Source: Paenibacillus glycanilyticus (GTDB lineage: Bacteria; Bacillota; Bacilli; Paenibacillales; Paenibacillaceae). From it: a DNA stretch of 64,000 nt. Of this stretch, positions 1 to 9,872 are shown in pieces. The notes under the pieces were generated by a model that saw only the letters and a list, made by a program, of their open reading frames with translations, made no database searches and was not told the origin of the DNA. Each line of letters begins with the position of its first letter. Positions within the stretch are counted from its first letter, which is position 1. The position numbers and the translations under genes are program-made. Where the stretch lies: the NCBI RefSeq assembly GCF_030161375.1, contig NZ_BSSQ01000014.1:343095-407094 (forward strand), read 5' to 3'.

Positions 1-2963
1 AGCAGCGTCGAGCTGGTCAGACCGCCAATAACGGTAATCGCCATGCCTTTCGAGATCAGACCGCCGGATTCAAACCCGAATGCAAGCGGCAGAAGCGCGC
101 CAACCGTAGCGATTGCCGTCATCAAGATTGGACGCAGACGCGTGCCTGCTGCTTCAAGAAGCGCTTCACGAACCGACAAGCCTTCTTTTTGCTTGTGAAT
201 AACGCGGTCGACAAGGACGATCGCATTCGTGACAACGATACCGATCAGCATCAGCATACCGATAAGCGAGGTAACGCTGATTGTCTCTCCAGCGATCCAG
301 AGGCCAACCAAGGCACCGATAACGGTGAACGGCAGCGAGAACAGAATCGCAAACGGTGTAAGTGCTCCGCCGAAAGTAATAACAAGCACAAGATACACAA
401 CGGCGATTGCAGCAAGCATGGCAAGACCAAGTTGCATGAAGGATTCCTGCATATCTTCCGTTACGCCGCCAATCTTGATATCAACACCGGCAGGCAGCTT
501 CATTTCGTCAATCATCTTCTGCAAATCGGACGATACCGCGCTAACGTTGGAGGATACCACATCAGCCGTCACTTCCGCATTGATGCGGTCGTCCAAACGG
601 GTGATTGTATTTGGCGATTTGCCTTCCTCGATCGTCACAACGTCCTTCAAAGCTACTTCAGCGCCCGTAATAGGCGACTTCAGCATCACATTCTCAATAT
701 CGGATTTGTCTTTGTACGTCTTGGTATCGACCTTCACGTACACATTCACATCTTCATTGTCTTTCTTAATGGTCGTCAGCACCGGATTGTCGCGAACCGG
801 GCTAAGCGCCATGGCCACTTGGCCGGCAGTCAAGCCATATTGGCTCAACTTCGCTTGATCCGCTACAAGGCGGTATTGGTCATAACGTTCAGCAAGGCTG
901 GAATCGACTTTCTCCAAATCTTTGTTGTCCTTCAGCTTCGCCATCAGGTCATTGACGACCGGATCAAGCGAATCCATATCCGGACCGTATACAACCATCG
1001 AAATAGTGGAACCGCCTACGCCGCCGGCAGCGCCAAAGTTTTGTTCTTTCCATTCGCCTTTGCCTCCGAGAGTTTGAAGAAGCGGAACGATCTGTTCCTT
1101 CTCGCCTGCAAAGTTTTTCATGTTCTCATCGTAAGTCAGGTTGAACAAAGCTTGTTTCGATGCGGCAGGGCTGAACGGATTAGAACCGCCAACCGCGTAT
1201 TGAACAATATCAATACCTTCCCGCTTCATCAATTCCTTCTCGGCTTTCAAAGCCATGTCTTCTACTTGCTCTTTCGTCTCGCCCGGAGCCGGGTTATACG
1301 TGACGATCATGGATTTCTCCTCATCGCCGGACAAGAAGCTCATGCCGATGAGCGGAGTAAGCGAGATACTGCCTACAAGCAGCACGACCGCAATAATGGA
1401 CGTAATCCACTTATGATTAAGAGACCAGCTCAGTACGCCTTTATACCAGGTAGCAAGACGGCCATGTTTATCGTGGTCGACGGCTTTGTCGGCTTTAATG
1501 CCGTTCCTGAACATCATATGCGCAAGCATTGGCACTACGGTAATTGCAACAAGCAAGGATGCAAGCAATGCGAATACTACCGTCAGAGCAAACGGGGTAA
1601 AGATTTCGCCAATCATGCCGGATACAAACGCCATTGGCAGGAATACCGCAATCGTTACAACCGTCGAAGACATAATCGGGATAAACATTTCGCGCGTAGC
1701 TTCGAGAATCAGTTCTTTACCTTTTAGCTTCTCGCCTTTAAGCGCCATTCGCCGGTATACGTTCTCAATGACGACAATCGAGTCGTCGATAACCCGCCCT
1801 ATCGCGATGGTCATGGCTCCAAGCGTCATAATATTAAGCGTAATATCCATCTGGCTCAAAATGAGCAGCGCGATCAGAATCGACAACGGTATAGATACGA
1901 CAGCAATAATGGTGGAACGGATGTCGCGCAGGAAAATCATGATAATAAGAACCGCGAATAGAGCGCCGATAACCGCTTTTGTGATCATCGTTTCTACCGA
2001 TTTCTCAATCGGTTTGCCTTGGTCAAGCGTTGTGACGATGGTCAGGCCGTCGTTTTTCTCTTGCATGTCCTTAACGACATCCTTGACCTTATTAACAACG
2101 TCAACCGTATTGGCATCCGCAGATTTGACAATGTTGATGCCGATTGAATCTTTGCCGTTCGTACGAGAAACGGATTCTGCTTTGCCTTCAACCGTAAGTT
2201 TCGCTACATCGCTTAACTTAACGTTAGGCATAAGAACGAGATTGTTCAAATCGTCTGAAGTCGTAACATTACCGTCTACAACAACCGCTTTCTCGGTATC
2301 GCCAAATTCAAAAATCCCAAGCGGGGCTTTCATTGCGGAAGCTTGGATGATGCCTTTCACCGCATCTTCAGTCAGACCAAGCTGGGCAAGCTTGGCTTGA
2401 TCAAATTCAAGCTGTCCTTGAATGAGGTTTTGACCGGAGATTTGAACATCCGCAACTCCCGAAACACCTTGCAGCTCAGGCAAAATGCTGGAGTTAACCA
2501 AATCTGTCAGCTGCGCCAGGCTTTGCTTGTCATTCGCAAAGCTAAGCGAGATAACCGGGAAAGCATTTAAGCTGATGCGGGATACATCCGGATCTTGCGT
2601 CCCTTCAGGCAGCTTTATATCAGCGAGCAGGCTTTTTACTTCGCTCTCTGCTTTCTCCATATTCGTTCCGAATTTATACTGAATAATAACGGATGACGCA
2701 TTCTCGTAAGAGGTCGAGCTGACAGTGTCAACGCCCTCCATATTCCGCGTACGCTGCTCGATCGGTTTCGTAACCTTTTCCATTACTTCTTCAGGCGCAG
2801 CGCCCGGGAGAACCGTCGTAACGCTTACGATCGGAACCGTAATGTCTGGCAACGTCTCCATCTTCATGTTGAGACCGGAATACAAACCGGCAAACAACAC
2901 GATAACAGTCATAATCCATAAAGCAAATTTGTTGTTCAGCGAGAACTTGATTATGCTCTTCAA
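1..2963 (-). CDS. RND-family efflux permease (SwrC/AcrB-like), 3' end cut by window edge
   Basis: Cytoplasmic-membrane, proton-driven exporter of drugs, detergents or lipopeptides. About 987 codons are visible and the C-terminus lies beyond the left edge. The start is TTG at 2963, with GGAG nine bases upstream; it gives the usual short N-terminus (KSIIKFSLNNKFALWIMTV) leading into the first membrane segment, followed by the porter-domain opening LPDITVPIVSVTT. Near residue 393 is GRVIDDSIVVIENVYRR, the segment with the paired aspartates used for proton relay in this superfamily, and hydrophobic helices follow on both sides. The start lies 24 bases after the response regulator stop, so pump and two-component system are probably one transcript and the pump is a likely target of that regulator. 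In a Gram-positive it works without an outer-membrane channel. Bacillus SwrC is the nearest family model; the real substrate is unknown. Confidence 0.95.
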   Translation of the reverse strand, partial: MKSIIKFSLNNKFALWIMTVIVLFAGLYSGLNMKMETLPDITVPIVSVTTVLPGAAPEEVMEKVTKPIEQRTRNMEGVDTVSSTSYENASSVIIQYKFGTNMEKAESEVKSLLADIKLPEGTQDPDVSRISLNAFPVISLSFANDKQSLAQLTDLVNSSILPELQGVSGVADVQISGQNLIQGQLEFDQAKLAQLGLTEDAVKGIIQASAMKAPLGIFEFGDTEKAVVVDGNVTTSDDLNNLVLMPNVKLSDVAKLTVEGKAESVSRTNGKDSIGINIVKSADANTVDVVNKVKDVVKDMQEKNDGLTIVTTLDQGKPIEKSVETMITKAVIGALFAVLIIMIFLRDIRSTIIAVVSIPLSILIALLILSQMDITLNIMTLGAMTIAIGRVIDDSIVVIENVYRRMALKGEKLKGKELILEATREMFIPIMSSTVVTIAVFLPMAFVSGMIGEIFTPFALTVVFALLASLLVAITVVPMLAHMMFRNGIKADKAVDHDKHGRLATWYKGVLSWSLNHKWITSIIAVVLLVGSISLTPLIGMSFLSGDEEKSMIVTYNPAPGETKEQVEDMALKAEKELMKREGIDIVQYAVGGSNPFSPAASKQALFNLTYDENMKNFAGEKEQIVPLLQTLGGKGEWKEQNFGAAGGVGGSTISMVVYGPDMDSLDPVVNDLMAKLKDNKDLEKVDSSLAERYDQYRLVADQAKLSQYGLTAGQVAMALSPVRDNPVLTTIKKDNEDVNVYVKVDTKTYKDKSDIENVMLKSPITGAEVALKDVVTIEEGKSPNTITRLDDRINAEVTADVVSSNVSAVSSDLQKMIDEMKLPAGVDIKIGGVTEDMQESFMQLGLAMLAAIAVVYLVLVITFGGALTPFAILFSLPFTVIGALVGLWIAGETISVTSLIGMLMLIGIVVTNAIVLVDRVIHKQKEGLSVREALLEAAGTRLRPILMTAIATVGALLPLAFGFESGGLISKGMAITVIGGLTSSTL

Positions 2964-2987
2964 ACCTTTCCACTCCTTCTCTATTGT

Positions 2988-3680
2988 CTATACTTTGAAC
3001 CGATAACCGACTCCCCATAACGTCTCGATATATTGCGGGTTCGATGGATCGTGTTCGATTTTCTCACGCAGCCTCCGAATATGAACCGTAACCGTAGCTG
3101 CGTCGCCATTTGAATCTAGACCCCATATCCGCTCAAACAGCTCTTCTTTCTCAAAAACCCGGTTGGGATGCGCGGCAAACAATAACAGCAGGTCATATTC
3201 CTTCGAGGTCAACATCGCTTCCTTGTCATGAATCGTTACCCGGCGCGACGTCTTGTCAATCATCAGCCCGCGTATGCGGATCTGCTCATGACTACCCTCG
3301 CTTCTGCCTGCGGTCAGCCGCTCATACCTGGCGAGGTGAGCCTTCACTCTGGCTACAAGCTCGCTTGGACTAAACGGCTTCGTCATGTAATCATCCGCGC
3401 CGAGCCCAAGCCCTCTAATCTTGTCAATGTCTTCCTTCTTCGCTGTCACCATAAGGACAGGAATGTTAATGGCCTGCCTAATCTGACGGCATATTTCGAA
3501 TCCGTCCAGCTTCGGCAGCATGACATCCAGAATGATAAGGTCATAAGAGCCTTCCAATGCCTTCTGAAGCCCAATATCTCCACGGCCTTCAATCTCGACG
3601 GAGAAGCCGTGGCTTTCGAGATAATCCCGCTCCAGTTCAGCTATCGCCTTCTCATCTTCAATGATTAGTATGCTCTTCAT
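2988..3680 (-). CDS. OmpR/PhoB-family response regulator
   Basis: DNA-binding response regulator of 230 residues. The receiver domain (1-120) has the acidic pair E8-D9, the phospho-acceptor D52 in LIILDVMLP, T79 and K101 in TKPF. The C-terminal winged helix (about 130-230) has the typical EYDLLLLFAAHPNRVF and HIRRLREKIE segments and ends in GVGYRFKV. The gene overlaps the 3' end of the upstream histidine kinase gene by 23 bases, so the two are translationally linked, and the RND pump gene follows after 24 bases. The order kinase, regulator, target is the reverse of the usual regulator-first arrangement. It most likely controls the pump; the inducing signal cannot be read from sequence. Confidence 0.96.
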   Translation of the reverse strand: MKSILIIEDEKAIAELERDYLESHGFSVEIEGRGDIGLQKALEGSYDLIILDVMLPKLDGFEICRQIRQAINIPVLMVTAKKEDIDKIRGLGLGADDYMTKPFSPSELVARVKAHLARYERLTAGRSEGSHEQIRIRGLMIDKTSRRVTIHDKEAMLTSKEYDLLLLFAAHPNRVFEKEELFERIWGLDSNGDAATVTVHIRRLREKIEHDPSNPQYIETLWGVGYRFKV

Positions 3681-5133
3681 GATCCGTCACCGTTCTAACC
3701 GGTACCGATTTCGGAAGCAGCAGGCAGAATCTGGCGCCGCCTTGCTCTGCATGTTCTGCCCAAACCGTACCGCCATGCCCTTCGATAATTTGTTTGACGA
3801 TCGCCAGTCCAAGCCCGCTTCCTCCTGTTTCGGAATTGCGGGACTGTTCAGCCCGGTAGAACCGGTCGAAAATATACGGCAAATCGTCCTTGTCAATCCC
3901 CGGTCCCGAGTCTTCAATCGCAATAAGAACATCGCCTTGCCATTCCTTGACCGACACTTGAACGCTCATCTCATCAGACTCGGGCTGCTGACCCATATAT
4001 TTCTCACTGTTGTTCAAAATATTCGTCAGCACGCGGCCTAGCTTGTCCGGATCAGCGGCGATAAGCATCTGAGAATCGGGAGCATCATAATGGAGCCGAA
4101 TGCCGGACTTCTCGAGGTCAAAACGCTGCTCTTCCAAGAAATGCTCCAAATATTTGCCGATGTCCATCGTCTTGAAATCAAAAGCAATCTTATGCAAGTC
4201 GAGCTTGGAGAACAAGAACAGCTCATCAATCAATTGGTCCATGTCATTGGCTTTGTGGTAAATCGTCTGCATGTATCGCTCGCGCTTTTCGTCCGTATTC
4301 GCAATGCCATCCATAATCCCTTCAACATAACCTTTAATCGCGGAGATCGGCGTCTTTAAATCATGCGAGATATGCGATAACAGCTGCTTGCGATTCTCCT
4401 CGTACTGCAGACTTTGGTCTATGGACTGTTTCAATTGGACCCTCATCGCTTCAAATGCGTTAGCGAGCTGGCCAACCTCCCCTTTGCTTGTGACAACAAC
4501 CTGTTGGGATAGGTCACCGTCCTTAATCTGCAGCGCTGCCGTCTTTAAAGCATGGATCGGACGAATGATGCTTCGGGACACAAAGTAGGTCAGAAGCAGA
4601 CTCGTCAACCCCACAATCGCGCTGAAAATCAATGCCCCCACCGGACGCCAGACATATGGCACAACGTCGTTCCTCCGAAGAAGAAGCATTTTACCATCGC
4701 GACCGTCAGGATAGGCGAAGGAGATTGCATTGACTTGGAACTTAAAGGCGTTGAAGGAAACGGAATCAGGCGACCGGTTAAAAAAAGCCTGCCAATTCTC
4801 ATGCGGAGACTGCTGCCGCAAAAACTCAGGCACTTCGTTCACCACGCCGTCTTTGGCGATAATAATGCCCGCCCATTGTTCTGCCAGCCTGGCCTGCAAA
4901 TGATCCATATAGCCGGAAGATGACAGTTTATCCGCGTCATTCTCGATGACGTATTTCATTTCACCGTAGATGAGGGATTGATTCGTCTTCTCTTCCTTTT
5001 CCACCTTGAAATATTCCCTTAAATCCTGCATCCCTCCCGCGTGAAGCACAAACACGATAAAGGCGATAATGAGCACAAGCGGGAGAAACACCATAGCCAC
5101 ATACGATAAATACAACTTTACCCGAATGGACAA
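3658..5133 (-). CDS. Membrane sensor histidine kinase
   Basis: Sensor kinase of 491 residues, partner of the regulator encoded immediately downstream. Two membrane segments (about 11-33 and 165-187) enclose an extracytoplasmic sensor region of some 130 residues. A HAMP linker follows (about 188-240), then the dimerisation box SHISHDLKTP with phospho-accepting H257, the N box LTNILNNSEKY, the G1 box IEDSGPGI, the F box FDRFYRAEQSRN and the G2 box GGSGLGLAIV. The apparent start is TTG at 5133, with a poor-to-fair ribosome site (AGGGTGAGAAGG), and could be slightly off. About 95 bases separate it from the second kinase gene upstream, enough for its own promoter. The sensor domain resembles nothing I can name. 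Confidence 0.94.
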   Translation of the reverse strand: MSIRVKLYLSYVAMVFLPLVLIIAFIVFVLHAGGMQDLREYFKVEKEEKTNQSLIYGEMKYVIENDADKLSSSGYMDHLQARLAEQWAGIIIAKDGVVNEVPEFLRQQSPHENWQAFFNRSPDSVSFNAFKFQVNAISFAYPDGRDGKMLLLRRNDVVPYVWRPVGALIFSAIVGLTSLLLTYFVSRSIIRPIHALKTAALQIKDGDLSQQVVVTSKGEVGQLANAFEAMRVQLKQSIDQSLQYEENRKQLLSHISHDLKTPISAIKGYVEGIMDGIANTDEKRERYMQTIYHKANDMDQLIDELFLFSKLDLHKIAFDFKTMDIGKYLEHFLEEQRFDLEKSGIRLHYDAPDSQMLIAADPDKLGRVLTNILNNSEKYMGQQPESDEMSVQVSVKEWQGDVLIAIEDSGPGIDKDDLPYIFDRFYRAEQSRNSETGGSGLGLAIVKQIIEGHGGTVWAEHAEQGGARFCLLLPKSVPVRTVTDHEEHTNH

Positions 5134-5227
5134 ATCCTTCTCACCCTGACTGCTGCAAGTTATTGAATCTATCGTTTATCATAACGCCCAATTCTAAACG
5201 AACCCGTAACCGTTTATTACAAAGTTC

Positions 5228-6307
5228 TTACAATTGGGGCAACGCAACGGGCAAAGTGACGATAAAGACGGAGCCTTTGCCAATCTCACTCTCAACGGCA
5301 ACCGTCCCGTGATGCATCTCAACGATCTTCTTCACCAGCGACAGCCCAAGCCCGCTTCCTCCGATCTTGCGGCTCCGCGCCTTATCCGCCTTGAAGAAAC
5401 GTTCAAAAATTTGCTGCTGCTGCTCTTCGGCGATGCCTATCCCCGTATCCTGAATCCGGAATTCCGCCAATCCGTCCTTATGCCGTAATGTGATATCAAT
5501 CTGGCCGCCTTCCGGCGTAAATTTGATGCTATTGCTGATCAGATTAATCCAGACTTGGCTGAGCAGATCTTCATCCGCTTCCACGTACACGTCATCAAGG
5601 TCGGCATTCAGCTCAATCGATTTGCCCACCCATTGCGGCTCGCAAGACAAAACAAGCGTGCCCAGCTGCCGGTCCAGCCTGTAACGCTTCGGTTCGAACG
5701 GATGCTTCTCGGAGTCAAGCGAAGCAAGACGAAGCAAATTCTCGCTAAGCTTGGATAACCTCGTGCTTTCACCTTCGATAATACGCAAATATTTGTTTCT
5801 GGTGTCAACATCCAGCGATTCATTCTGCAGCGCGCGCGCAAAACCGCTAATCGACGTCAGAGGGGTTTGAATCTCATGCGAAACGTCCGAAATAAACTCT
5901 TGCCTAAGCGCTTCGAGTTTTTCAAGTCCATCCGCCATCAGATTAACTTCATCAAGAATTTCCTGATATCTCGGATCCGTTCTCACGAAGCTAAGGCGCA
6001 CCTTGAAATCCCCCTGCGAGATTCTTCTGAGCGCATCTTTCAGCGAATTGGAAACTTCCTTTTGTTTCTTGTGGAAGAACAGCCAACCTATAAGCTGAAT
6101 CATCAGCCCCATAATGAACAGTGCCGCCAGCATATTAATCAGTTGACCCACATAATGATGCGGATGCCAATCAATCCGGTTATAGAGCCAATAGCTGAAA
6201 AAATAAGCGACTGTCCAACAGCCCGATATAAACGCGATACCAAAACAGATTTGAGCAATCTTAACGATTACTTTCCAAACAAACTTCAGCTTGTTCTTTA
6301 TGTTCAC
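5228..6307 (-). CDS. Sensor histidine kinase with short extracellular loop
   Basis: Sensor kinase of 359 residues. Two membrane helices (about 15-42 and 54-78) are joined by an external loop of only about a dozen residues (WHPHHYVGQ), so it probably senses a signal in or at the membrane, as intramembrane-sensing kinases do. HAMP-like linker about 80-130; H box DVSHEIQTPLTSI with H144; N box LISNSIKFTPEGG; G1 DTGIGI; F box ERFFKADKARS; G2 GGSGLGLSLV. It starts with GTG, and its first bases overlap the stop of the response regulator gene (GTGA), a sign of coupled translation. With the ABC exporter upstream the operon reads exporter, regulator, kinase. Similar pairs in related genomes are often labelled HssRS-like (haem sensing). 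That label is plausible here but not proven. Confidence 0.94.
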   Translation of the reverse strand: MNIKNKLKFVWKVIVKIAQICFGIAFISGCWTVAYFFSYWLYNRIDWHPHHYVGQLINMLAALFIMGLMIQLIGWLFFHKKQKEVSNSLKDALRRISQGDFKVRLSFVRTDPRYQEILDEVNLMADGLEKLEALRQEFISDVSHEIQTPLTSISGFARALQNESLDVDTRNKYLRIIEGESTRLSKLSENLLRLASLDSEKHPFEPKRYRLDRQLGTLVLSCEPQWVGKSIELNADLDDVYVEADEDLLSQVWINLISNSIKFTPEGGQIDITLRHKDGLAEFRIQDTGIGIAEEQQQQIFERFFKADKARSRKIGGSGLGLSLVKKIVEMHHGTVAVESEIGKGSVFIVTLPVALPQL

Positions 6308-6978
6308 CCCTGGACCTCCAGACGGTAGCCAAGCCCCCGGATCGTGCTGATCTTAAACGTATGCTGCGATTCGGGAAACCGCTCGCGCAGCCGGTTAATA
6401 TGAACGTCCAAGGTCCGTTCGTTACCCTCGAAATCAAACCCCCATATTTCTTCAATGAGTTGACCGCGGGAAAATGACTGACCGGGATAGCTGGCCAGCT
6501 TAAACAGCAGCTCAAATTCCTTAAGCGGCAGCGTCATGCTCTGGCCGTTAACCGTTACGGCGTAGCTCTTCTTGTCGAGCGTAAGATCTCCCGCCTGTAC
6601 GGTTTGCGAGGATGCAATCCGGTAACGCTTAAGCAGCGCTTTGACCCGCGCAATCAATTCAAGCGGTTCAAACGGCTTCACCAGATAATCGTCGGCACCA
6701 AGCTCGAAGCCTTTCAGCTTCTGGGACGTATCCCCTTTCGCCGTCAGCATGAGGCGCGGAAGGTCATAATGATCACGAATCTCGGCACATAACTCCCAAC
6801 CGTCCATGTTTGGCATCATAACATCCATCACAACGAGGTCCGCTTTGGCAGATTCCAATACCGAAAGCGCATCCTCACCGTCACAAGCTTCTATGACCTC
6901 GAATCCCTCCACCTTCAAATAGTGGCTAACCAACTCGCGGATATGCGCATCATCGTCTACGACCAATATCGTTGCCAT
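6304..6978 (-). CDS. OmpR-family response regulator, HssR-like
   Basis: Response regulator of 224 residues. The receiver domain has D8-D9-D10, phospho-acceptor D52 in LVVMDVMMP, and K in LVKPFEPLELIARV. The winged-helix DNA-binding domain contains LPLKEFELLFKLASYPGQ, EIWGFDFEGNERTLDVHI and TIRGLGYRLE, which closely follow the pattern I recall for HssR of staphylococci and bacilli. It overlaps the downstream kinase by four bases and begins 20 bases after the ABC exporter gene, so exporter, regulator and kinase look like one operon. The regulator probably autoregulates that transcript. The HssR assignment is by resemblance only; no hrtAB genes are present in the window. Confidence 0.94.
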   Translation of the reverse strand: MATILVVDDDAHIRELVSHYLKVEGFEVIEACDGEDALSVLESAKADLVVMDVMMPNMDGWELCAEIRDHYDLPRLMLTAKGDTSQKLKGFELGADDYLVKPFEPLELIARVKALLKRYRIASSQTVQAGDLTLDKKSYAVTVNGQSMTLPLKEFELLFKLASYPGQSFSRGQLIEEIWGFDFEGNERTLDVHINRLRERFPESQHTFKISTIRGLGYRLEVQG

Positions 6979-6998
6979 CTGAATTCTCCCCTTTCACC

Positions 6999-8769
6999 CT
7001 AATTAACCTGCTCTATCCGAAGCTGCTGATTGGCGAACTCGCGGTACATCGCATGCGATTGCACTAATTCACCATGCGTTCCTCTACCGGTAATCGTTCC
7101 TTTTTCAACGAATAAGATCTGATCCGCATCGACCACCGTAGACAACCGATGGGCAATGACCAGTGTCGTACGTCCAACCATCAAGTTATCAAGCGCTTGC
7201 TGAACCACAATCTCCGATTTGCTGTCGAGACTGGATGTCGCTTCGTCCAGCATAAGAATTTGAGGATCGCGCAAAATCGCCCTGGCAATCGCAATTCGCT
7301 GCCTTTGTCCGCCGGACAACTTAATGCCGCGCTCGCCAACTTCCGTCTCATACCGACCTGGCAGCTCATCTATAAATACATCGGCATAAGCCATCTTGGA
7401 TGCCAGCATGATCTCCTCGTCCGTCACTTCCCGGTCCGTGCCGTAAATCAGATTATCGCGTATGGTTCCCGCTATGATCGGGCTTTCCTGCGAGACATAC
7501 CCGATCTTGCTCCTCCAGGAATGAAGGGACAAATCCCAAATACTATCCTTCCCGATCCGCACCTCGCCCGACTGCGGCTTATAGAAACGTTCAAGCAGCG
7601 AGAACAGCGTTGTTTTCCCGCCTCCGCTTGGACCTACAATCGCGGTCACCGTACCCGGCATCAGCGTAAATTGAACATCCTTCAACACTTCGTCATTCTC
7701 GCCGTATGCGAAGTTCACTTGATCAACAACAATAGGCTGCCTTGGATTCATGAGAGAGCGCCCTTGATGAAGAGGTTCTTCTTCCGCGTGCAAAGTAGCA
7801 ATAATACGTTCCGTTGCTCCGATTGCTTTTTGCATTTGCGTAAAAAATTGCGATATCTGATTAATCGGCATAACAATTTGAATTAAATACAAGATAAACG
7901 CCACAAGATCACCCGCCGACAAATCGCCGGAAGACACGCGCATACCGCCGTAAGCGATAATAAGCACAAGCATCCCCATCATAACGAGCCCTACAATCGG
8001 GAAAATAAAAGCTTGAAGTTTCCCTTCGCGAATCCCGAGCGCAAGCAGCCTGCCAATCGAACGTTTGCCGTTGTTATATTCATAGTCTTCTGCATTTGAT
8101 GCTTTCACTAATCGGATTTCGGATAACGCCTGGTCGAGTACCGTCGTGAAGGTGGCGGTTTCCTCCTGAAGTTCTTTGGAGATCTTCGTCATTTGCCGTC
8201 CTACAGGGATAAAAACAACCATCGTAACGGGTACGGCAATCAACAGGAGGAGAGTCATTTTCCAATCCAGGAACAACAAGATCGCAACCGCGCCAATGAT
8301 CGATATGATTCCGTTAAAGAACCCGGTCAAATGCTCCGTAATCAGTCCTCTTACGATACCCGTATCATTAATAACTCGACTGACGGTATCCCCCGTTCGA
8401 TGTTTATCGAAATAAGGGATGGTTAATACGAGCAGCTTCTTCCATAACCGGTCGCGCAAACTTGCTACTACGCTTTTGGCCAACCCGGTTCAGCATATAG
8501 ATCGAAATGCCGGATGCCGCCGCCTGCCCGAGGAAAGCAACTCCCAACAATACAATTTGCGTGATACTTATATTCGCAATCGAGAAACGATCCACGACAT
8601 TTTTCGTAAATAAAGGAACAATCAGTCCCACGATCGTAGACAAGATGCTTAAACCTGCCGCAATGCCAATCATCCATTTGGACGGTTTCGTATCTAACAA
8701 CAGCTTTATAAAAGGACGCCAGCTGCCTCCGATTGTCTTCTTGCTCACTTCCTGCCTCATCTTATGCAT
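6999..8769 (-). pseudogene. Fused ABC exporter (multidrug type), interrupted by a one-base frameshift
   Basis: Half-size ABC exporter with membrane domain and ATPase in one chain. It would be about 589 residues if continuous. The N-terminal piece (8769 to about 8473) covers the first two membrane helices and stops reading correctly after LNRVGQK. The frame one base later resumes at [12 protein letters not shown] and runs to 6999. Removing the extra base at about 8472 (after AAG) gives the normal run [13 protein letters not shown]. The rest is intact: helices, Walker [11 protein letters not shown]-loop, signature LSGGQRQR, Walker [11 protein letters not shown] and the H-loop IAHRLST. The start is preceded by AAAGGAG. 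No slippery heptamer is obvious, so this is either a recent inactivating mutation or a sequencing error; everything downstream has stayed under coding constraint. Confidence 0.88.
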
Positions 8770-8832
8770 TCAACTCCTTTAGTATCTTCAGGAAGCATAC
8801 ACCATGATTGTAAACCAAATTTAAACGAAAAT

Positions 8833-8859
8833 ACGCCAGAGCATAAGCTGCTCTGGCGT
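8833..8859 (-). terminator. Rho-independent terminator of pfkA
   Basis: Perfect 11-base inverted repeat (ACGCCAGAGCA and its complement, 5-base loop). Read on the minus strand it is followed by a T-rich stretch. It lies just after the pfkA stop codon. Confidence 0.9.
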
Positions 8860-8879
8860 GTATAACAGGTTGTTATGGA

Positions 8880-9848
8880 TTATTGGGACAGGCGAAGCGC
8901 CAGGTTATACATTTCCATGTTGAATGGTTTTTTCGAGTTAACAACCGTATCGATATCCGTCGTTACAAGCTCGCCGCGGATAATGCCGCAAGCTTTGCCC
9001 GATTCGCCCAACATGAGTTGATGAACGGCGAAATCGCCAAGACGGCTTGCCAGAATCCGGTCCATAGCCGTTGGCGTACCGCCGCGCTGAATATGGCCAA
9101 GAACCGTTACGCGCGGCTCCAGACCGCAGCCCTTCGTAATTTCTCTTGCAACGTCTTCGCCGCGGCCGGCGCCTTCGGCTACAACCACGATACTATGGCG
9201 TTTGCCTTTGGCAAAGTTTTGTTTCATCCGCTCGGATACTTCCGCCATATCAATCGGTACTTCAGGCACGATAATCGTCTCGGCACCGCTTGCAAGGCCA
9301 GCATACAAAGCGATATCGCCACAGTGGCGGCCCATTACCTCAACGACCGACGAACGCTCATGCGAAGACATCGTGTCGCGGATTTTGTTAATTGCGTCAA
9401 CAACGATGCTTACAGCCGTATCGAAGCCGATTGTAGAGTCCGTAAACGGAATGTCGTTATCGATTGTACCCGGCAGACCCATCGTGCGAATGCCCAGCTT
9501 GCTTAACTTGTTAGCGCCTTGGTAAGAGCCGTCGCCGCCAATTACGACAAGTCCATCAATCCCGCGTTCACGAAGAACGTCCGCACCGCGCTGTTGGCCT
9601 TCCGGCGTCATGAATTCTTTGCAGCGCGCCGTTTGAAGGATCGTGCCGCCGCGTTGAATAATATCGCCAACGCTGCGAAGGTCCATCTTGAACAGATCAT
9701 CGTTGATCAGACCTTGATAACCGCGTTGAACGCCATATACGTCAAGACCATTAAACAAAGCGCTCCGGACAACGGCGCGAACGGCCGCGTTCATGCCCTG
9801 GGAGTCGCCTCCGCTCGTTAAGACAGCAATTGATTTTACAGATGACAT
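8880..9848 (-). CDS. pfkA: ATP-dependent 6-phosphofructokinase
   Basis: Phosphorylates fructose 6-phosphate to fructose 1,6-bisphosphate, the committed step of glycolysis, in the cytoplasm; 322 residues, close to the usual 319-320 of bacterial PfkA tetramers. Visible motifs: the ATP-loop region IAVLTSGGDSQGMNAAVRA, the catalytic TIDNDIPFTDSTIGF, MGRHCGDIALYAGLASG and the substrate loop HIQRGGTPTAMDR. The nucleotide loop has GGDSQG where most relatives have GGDSPG. The start is the second of two close ATGs (9848), because GGAGG sits seven bases before it. The gene follows ytpB by 24 bases, so they may share a transcript. This differs from the accDA-pfkA-pyk order familiar from Bacillus. Confidence 0.97.
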   Translation of the reverse strand: MSSVKSIAVLTSGGDSQGMNAAVRAVVRSALFNGLDVYGVQRGYQGLINDDLFKMDLRSVGDIIQRGGTILQTARCKEFMTPEGQQRGADVLRERGIDGLVVIGGDGSYQGANKLSKLGIRTMGLPGTIDNDIPFTDSTIGFDTAVSIVVDAINKIRDTMSSHERSSVVEVMGRHCGDIALYAGLASGAETIIVPEVPIDMAEVSERMKQNFAKGKRHSIVVVAEGAGRGEDVAREITKGCGLEPRVTVLGHIQRGGTPTAMDRILASRLGDFAVHQLMLGESGKACGIIRGELVTTDIDTVVNSKKPFNMEMYNLALRLSQ

Positions 9849-9872
9849 AATCATTCCTCCAAGTAATTTTAT

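Noticed and set aside
189-1727. Long plus-strand open frame (512 codons) and others up to 3006
   Set aside because: They lie opposite the RND pump, whose translation has clear family motifs over the whole stretch. The plus-strand product is rich in H, R and Q with no motif or ribosome site.
8404-8483. Programmed frameshift in the ABC exporter gene
   Set aside because: No slippery heptamer, internal ribosome-like sequence or downstream structure that I can see; a simple indel is the better explanation.
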